From Bacteroidales bacterium UBA1217 (GTDB lineage: Bacteria > Bacteroidota > Bacteroidia > Bacteroidales > P3), in the NCBI GenBank assembly GCA_002309335.1, contig DBXH01000038.1, positions 2,194 through 29,779 on the forward strand: 27,586 nt of DNA. The letters are read 5' to 3'. Positions 24,083 to 27,586 of the stretch are shown here, one piece after another (position 1 is the stretch's first letter; each line of letters begins with the position of its first letter). Position numbers and translations under genes: made by a program. The notes under the pieces are model-generated. The model was not told where the DNA came from. It ran no database searches and worked only from the letters and a program-made list of their open reading frames with translations.

Positions 24083-24895
24083 ATGGAGCAGAGACGCATA
24101 TTGATGCCGAACGATGCCAATGGTTTTATGGCCGACGAACTGCGCGAACGCTTGGAGCAAGGGCTTACGGTTCGTATTGCTTTTGGAGGAACAAGTATGC
24201 AGCCTATGATTGAAGGCGTGAGCGACAAAGTGGAACTTGAGCCTTTGTCTGGAGATTTGCGAGTGGGAGAGGTGTATCTTTTTGTCTATCAGAATAAATT
24301 TATCATACATAGGTTGATTAAGAAGCGTGGTACGTCGCTTGTCTTCAGAGGCGACAACTGTCGGAAAGAGGAGACTGTAGCTGGTGACGCAGTATTGGCA
24401 AGGCTGAAAAGTGTTGAGTATGTCGACGGGAATAAAATTAGCTGTGATTCAACAAAGTGGAAACTTTGCTCAAGGTGTGTCTCGTTGCGCAGGACGCTGC
24501 TGAATATGCCTTTTAAGATGTTCAACTATGAACAACGCAAGTGGGAACGATGGGTATATATCGCATTATTGCTCGTGCTGATGTGGGCGCCTGTCGGTGG
24601 ACTTGGCATTAAGCTGGACAGCCTTGTGCTGAATATTCGTCTCGACCATCTATTGCACGCGTCTATATACGTTCCTTTTGTATTCTTCATTATGGATTTT
24701 GGAATTGGGTGTTCGCGAAGGTTCGTACTCCATTGGTTGTCAGGATTGATTTTTGCTGCTGTGACCGAGACGGGACAACTGATGCTCTTTTATCGCGGAT
24801 TTGACCCCAGTGACCTTGTGGCTAATTTTTTAGGAGTGACTTTGGGTTGGATATTGGTTGTTTTATGGAAGAATAAAAGGCGGAGAATCAGTTAG
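24083..24895 (+). CDS. S24/S26 signal-peptidase-like domain fused to a VanZ-like membrane domain
   Basis: A 270-aa protein made of two parts. The first (about 1-140) resembles S26 signal peptidases of the SipW/Sec11 type: FGGTSMQPMIEG with the likely nucleophile Ser38, and FIIHRLIKKRGTSLVFRGDN with the likely base His76 (Ser-His rather than Ser-Lys). The second (about 155-270) has about four membrane segments and VanZ-like signatures, DHLLHASIYVPF and TETGQLMLFYRGFDPSDLVANFLGVTLGW. No N-terminal membrane anchor precedes the peptidase part, so the C-terminal bundle probably anchors it. It starts 3 nt after the kinase-like gene. It may trim or release the product of this operon; the target is not visible here. 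Confidence 0.8.
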   Translation: MEQRRILMPNDANGFMADELRERLEQGLTVRIAFGGTSMQPMIEGVSDKVELEPLSGDLRVGEVYLFVYQNKFIIHRLIKKRGTSLVFRGDNCRKEETVAGDAVLARLKSVEYVDGNKISCDSTKWKLCSRCVSLRRTLLNMPFKMFNYEQRKWERWVYIALLLVLMWAPVGGLGIKLDSLVLNIRLDHLLHASIYVPFVFFIMDFGIGCSRRFVLHWLSGLIFAAVTETGQLMLFYRGFDPSDLVANFLGVTLGWILVVLWKNKRRRIS

Positions 24896-24921
24896 GTATT
24901 CTGTGTGGATGGTTTTTTCTG

Positions 24922-24951
24922 TTTCGGATTGAATTATTTTTCGTAACTTTG
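24922..24951 (+). promoter_or_regulatory. Promoter of the glycosyltransferase and S9 peptidase genes
   Basis: TTTC (24922-24925, one mismatch), 18 nt, TAACTTTG (24944-24951, full match). The leader is about 18 nt to the ATG at 24976. The in-frame TTG at 24949 lies inside the box and so cannot be the start. Confidence 0.55.
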
Positions 24952-24975
24952 CACTTTATTTCAAAATGTAAATAT

Positions 24976-25701
24976 ATGGCAGATACATTAGTCATTACGC
25001 CGACATATAACGAGAAGGAGAATATCGAAAGGATAATTCGCAAGGTCTTTTCTCTTGAGAAGGAGTTTGATATGCTTATCGTCGAGGACAATTCGCCCGA
25101 CGGTACGGCAGATATAGTGAAACGTCTGATGCAGGAATTCCCCAACCGCTTGTTCATCAAGGAACGCAAGGGCAAGCTTGGTCTTGGCACCGCATATCTC
25201 GAGGGTATGCGCTGGGGCAACGAGCATGGCTATGATTATATGATTGAGATGGATGCTGACTTTTCGCACAATCCCGACGATTTGATACGTCTTTATGATG
25301 CTTGTTCGACAGGCAAAGGCGACGTTGTGGTTGGCAGCCGCTATGTTGACGGCAAGATTAGTGTTGTCAACTGGCCTATGGGTCGCCTGATGATGAGCTA
25401 CTACGCCTCGAAATATGTTCGTATTGTAACAGGTATGAAGGTATGCGACGCTACGGCTGGCTTCGTTTGCTGGAGCCGTAAGGTGCTGGAGAAGATGAAG
25501 TTCGACAAGGTGAAGTTTGTCGGATACGCGTTTCAGATAGAGATGAAATACACGGCTACACGTCTGGGTTTCAAAGTGTATGAGGTGCCGATTATCTTTA
25601 CCGACCGCGTGCTGGGTACCTCCAAAATGAGTATGAAGATATTTAAGGAGGCATTCTTCGGCGTGTTCAACTTGAAGTTTAGAAACTGGAAGAATTATTA
25701 A
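24976..25701 (+). CDS. Polyprenol-phosphate mannosyltransferase-like (DPM1-type GT2) enzyme
   Basis: A 241-aa GT-A glycosyltransferase that probably moves a sugar from a nucleotide donor to a polyprenyl phosphate on the inner face of the cytoplasmic membrane. Visible motifs are VITPTYNEKENIERII at the N-terminus, LIVEDNSPDGTADIV, YMIEMDADFSHNPDDL with the metal-binding DAD, and DVVVGSRYVDG, then DATAGFVCWSRKVLEKM and RVLGTSKMS. It has no C-terminal membrane domain, like soluble or peripheral DPM1 forms. The ATG at 24976 is preferred because the promoter covers the upstream frame. The S9 peptidase starts 2 nt after the stop. Confidence 0.92.
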   Translation: MADTLVITPTYNEKENIERIIRKVFSLEKEFDMLIVEDNSPDGTADIVKRLMQEFPNRLFIKERKGKLGLGTAYLEGMRWGNEHGYDYMIEMDADFSHNPDDLIRLYDACSTGKGDVVVGSRYVDGKISVVNWPMGRLMMSYYASKYVRIVTGMKVCDATAGFVCWSRKVLEKMKFDKVKFVGYAFQIEMKYTATRLGFKVYEVPIIFTDRVLGTSKMSMKIFKEAFFGVFNLKFRNWKNY

Positions 25702-25703
25702 TT

Positions 25704-27586
25704 ATGAGAAAGATATTCGTTTTTGTTGCAGTGCTGATGTTTGCTGGCGCTGCTTTTGCCCAGAACAAGATGCTGCAGTGGGACCAGTTGATGGATCGCA
25801 ACTTGTATCCCAAGCGTGAGGCGTCGAGTTTTATCTTCGCCCCTGACGGTAAAACGGTTACCTACTACAAAGGAAAGGAACTTTATGGCTTTGATGGCAA
25901 GAAAGAGTTCAAACTTACAGAGGAACAGAAGGATTGGCGTAAGCCGCAGAACAACGATCCCAAGCTTGAGGAACGAGTAGAACAGAAGGAGGGTAACCTC
26001 TTTGTCGATGGCAAACTCGTTGAGCGTGGCGACGGCTACAATATCGTACTCGGCGAGAGCGTGCACCGCAATGAGTTCGGTATCGACGGCGGCCTCTTCT
26101 GGTCGCCAAAGCACAACCGTTTGGCCTTCTACCGTATGGATCAAAGTATGGTTGTCGACTATCCCATCGTCAACACCAAGGCCCGCGAAGCCGAAGTACG
26201 CAACATCAAGTACCCGATGGCCGGTATGAAGAGCCATGAGGTGACTCTTGGTGTATGGGACTGTGCTACGGAGAAGCTGGTCTATATGGACACTCGCCGC
26301 GACACTACCGTTCATGAGCGCGAAATGTACCTCACCAACATTGCCTGGAGCCCCGACGAGCAGTATGTGTATATTGCCAAAATCAACCGTGAGCAGAACC
26401 ATATGTGGCTGGAGCAGTACGATGCTACTACGGGCGACTTTAAGAAGGTGCTCTTCGAGGAGACCAACCCCCGCTATGTGGAGCCCTGCGAGCCGATGAT
26501 TTTCACCCCTAAGGGTGACCAGTTCCTCTGGTATTCAATGCGCGACGGCTACAAGCATCTGTACCTTTACAATCTCGACGGAAGCCTCGTCAAGCAGGTT
26601 ACCAAAGGAGAGTACGAGGTCGAGGGCTTCATACAGTTCGACAAGAAAGGCGAGAATATCTTTATCTATGCAAACAAGAACAATCTCGACGGCCGCGATG
26701 CCTATCGTGTGAATCTGAAAAATGGGACGATGGAATGCCTGACAAACTATAATTCAGCGGAAGGCACCCATACTGTTGTCATCAACGACGAGGGAACCCG
26801 TATGGTTGACTATTTCAGTGCTGTGGACAATCCTGGTGAGGTCAACTATGTTATTAACATAAACAAGCCGGCCAATCACCGCGATTATAACATCTACAGG
26901 GCTGAAAATCCCCTCAAGGACTACGCTATGCCTGGTGTCGAACTCGGCACCATCAAGGCCGCCGACGGCAAGACCGACCTCTACTACCGCCTCATCACGC
27001 CCCCCAATATGGAGAAAGGCAAGAAATACCCGACGCTGGTGTATGTCTATGGTGGCCCGCACTCGCAGCTTGTTACCGACAGCTGGCTTGGCGGCGGCAA
27101 CCTCTACTTTATGTTCCTCGCCCAGCAAGGCTATGTGGTCTTCACCGTCGACAACCGCGGCACCGACAATCGCGGCTTCGAGTTTGAGAGCTGCACACAC
27201 CGTCACCTTGGCGAGATTGAGATGGCCGACCAGATGGAAGGCGTCAAGTTCCTTAAGAGTCTGCCATACGTAGACCAAGACCGTATGGGCGTTGAGGGTT
27301 GGAGCTTCGGCGGCTTTATGACCATCACGATGAAGCTGGCTCACCCCGAAGTCTTCAAGGTGGGCTGCGCCGGCGGTCCTGTCATCGACTGGAAATGGTA
27401 TGAGATTATGTACGGTGAACGCTATATGGACACTCCGCAGGAGAACCCCGAGGGCTATGAGGCCAACTGTCTGCTCAACAAGGCCAAAGACCTAGAAGGC
27501 CGTCTGCTTGTTATCCACGGCTGCGAGGACAACACCGTTGTCTGGCAGCACTCGCTGGAATTCATCGAGCGCTGCATCAACAACTA
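25704..27586 (+). CDS. Dipeptidyl-peptidase IV-like S9 serine peptidase, 3' end missing
   Basis: About 627 codons are visible and the frame is open at the right edge. A signal peptide (MRKIFVFVAVLMFAGAAFAQ, 1-20) sends it to the periplasm. The long N-terminal beta-propeller of the DPP-IV (S9B) type is recognisable from FRWSPxx-like blades such as GGLFWSPKHNRLAFYRMDQS and NIAWSPDEQYVYIA. The catalytic domain has VYVYGGPHSQLV (oxyanion region), GWSFGGFMT with nucleophile Ser534, and IHGCEDNTV with the acid Asp609. The catalytic His would lie beyond the window. It removes dipeptides, often after proline, from exported peptides. Only 2 nt separate it from the glycosyltransferase, though their functions look unrelated. 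Confidence 0.93.
   Translation, partial: MRKIFVFVAVLMFAGAAFAQNKMLQWDQLMDRNLYPKREASSFIFAPDGKTVTYYKGKELYGFDGKKEFKLTEEQKDWRKPQNNDPKLEERVEQKEGNLFVDGKLVERGDGYNIVLGESVHRNEFGIDGGLFWSPKHNRLAFYRMDQSMVVDYPIVNTKAREAEVRNIKYPMAGMKSHEVTLGVWDCATEKLVYMDTRRDTTVHEREMYLTNIAWSPDEQYVYIAKINREQNHMWLEQYDATTGDFKKVLFEETNPRYVEPCEPMIFTPKGDQFLWYSMRDGYKHLYLYNLDGSLVKQVTKGEYEVEGFIQFDKKGENIFIYANKNNLDGRDAYRVNLKNGTMECLTNYNSAEGTHTVVINDEGTRMVDYFSAVDNPGEVNYVININKPANHRDYNIYRAENPLKDYAMPGVELGTIKAADGKTDLYYRLITPPNMEKGKKYPTLVYVYGGPHSQLVTDSWLGGGNLYFMFLAQQGYVVFTVDNRGTDNRGFEFESCTHRHLGEIEMADQMEGVKFLKSLPYVDQDRMGVEGWSFGGFMTITMKLAHPEVFKVGCAGGPVIDWKWYEIMYGERYMDTPQENPEGYEANCLLNKAKDLEGRLLVIHGCEDNTVVWQHSLEFIERCINN

Overview
The window looks like chromosomal DNA from a member of the Bacteroidota, most likely the order Bacteroidales. 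The evidence is a fused secDF, a zinc-knuckle type PheS, a DUF4301 protein, outer-membrane proteins that begin with carboxypeptidase-regulatory domains, a PorV/PorQ-family protein, an almost complete lack of Shine-Dalgarno sequences, and repeated promoters of the Bacteroidota type (TTTG, about 20 nt, TAnnTTTG). No rRNA, tRNA, CRISPR array, transposase or phage gene was seen.

Region 1 (1-5480) is mostly housekeeping. A leftward pair (small lipoprotein, then a DUF4301 protein) is divergent from a rightward run of periplasmic cyclophilin, pheS and folB. radC converges on folB and their stop codons overlap. A leftward promoter and a possible N-terminal gene fragment lie at the extreme left.

Region 2 (5485-18839) is an envelope and secretion block: secDF, a small membrane-anchored acidic protein, and then three large envelope genes in a row. 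These encode a TonB-dependent-receptor-like barrel (1263 aa), a 1589-aa exported protein with a FlgD-like C-terminal domain, and a PorV/PorQ-family barrel (about 356 aa). A strong terminator closes the block. The trio resembles a receptor/cargo/shuttle unit linked to type IX secretion and is one of the two most interesting systems here.

Region 3 (18956-21069) holds greA and a HIT-family gene. These are followed by a separately promoted secreted protein with an NNSY repeat and three DnaJ-like CxxC zinc motifs. A 358-nt gene-free stretch then lies between two convergent terminators that share the same 14-nt tail in inverted orientation. It contains five 11-nt direct repeats and two hairpins.

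Region 4 (21070-24895) has purM on the minus strand, divergent from a tight four-gene operon: a small outer-membrane-like protein, a PqqD-like protein, an HPr-kinase-like P-loop protein, and an S24/S26 signal-peptidase-like domain fused to a VanZ-like membrane domain. PqqD plus HprK-like kinase plus peptidase is the accessory set of peptide-modification (RiPP) systems, but no modifying enzyme or precursor is visible. This is the second candidate for an undescribed system.

Region 5 (24976-27586) has a dolichol-phosphate-mannose-synthase-like glycosyltransferase followed by a DPP-IV-like S9 peptidase that runs off the right edge.

All assignments come from reading motifs by eye; no database search was made.
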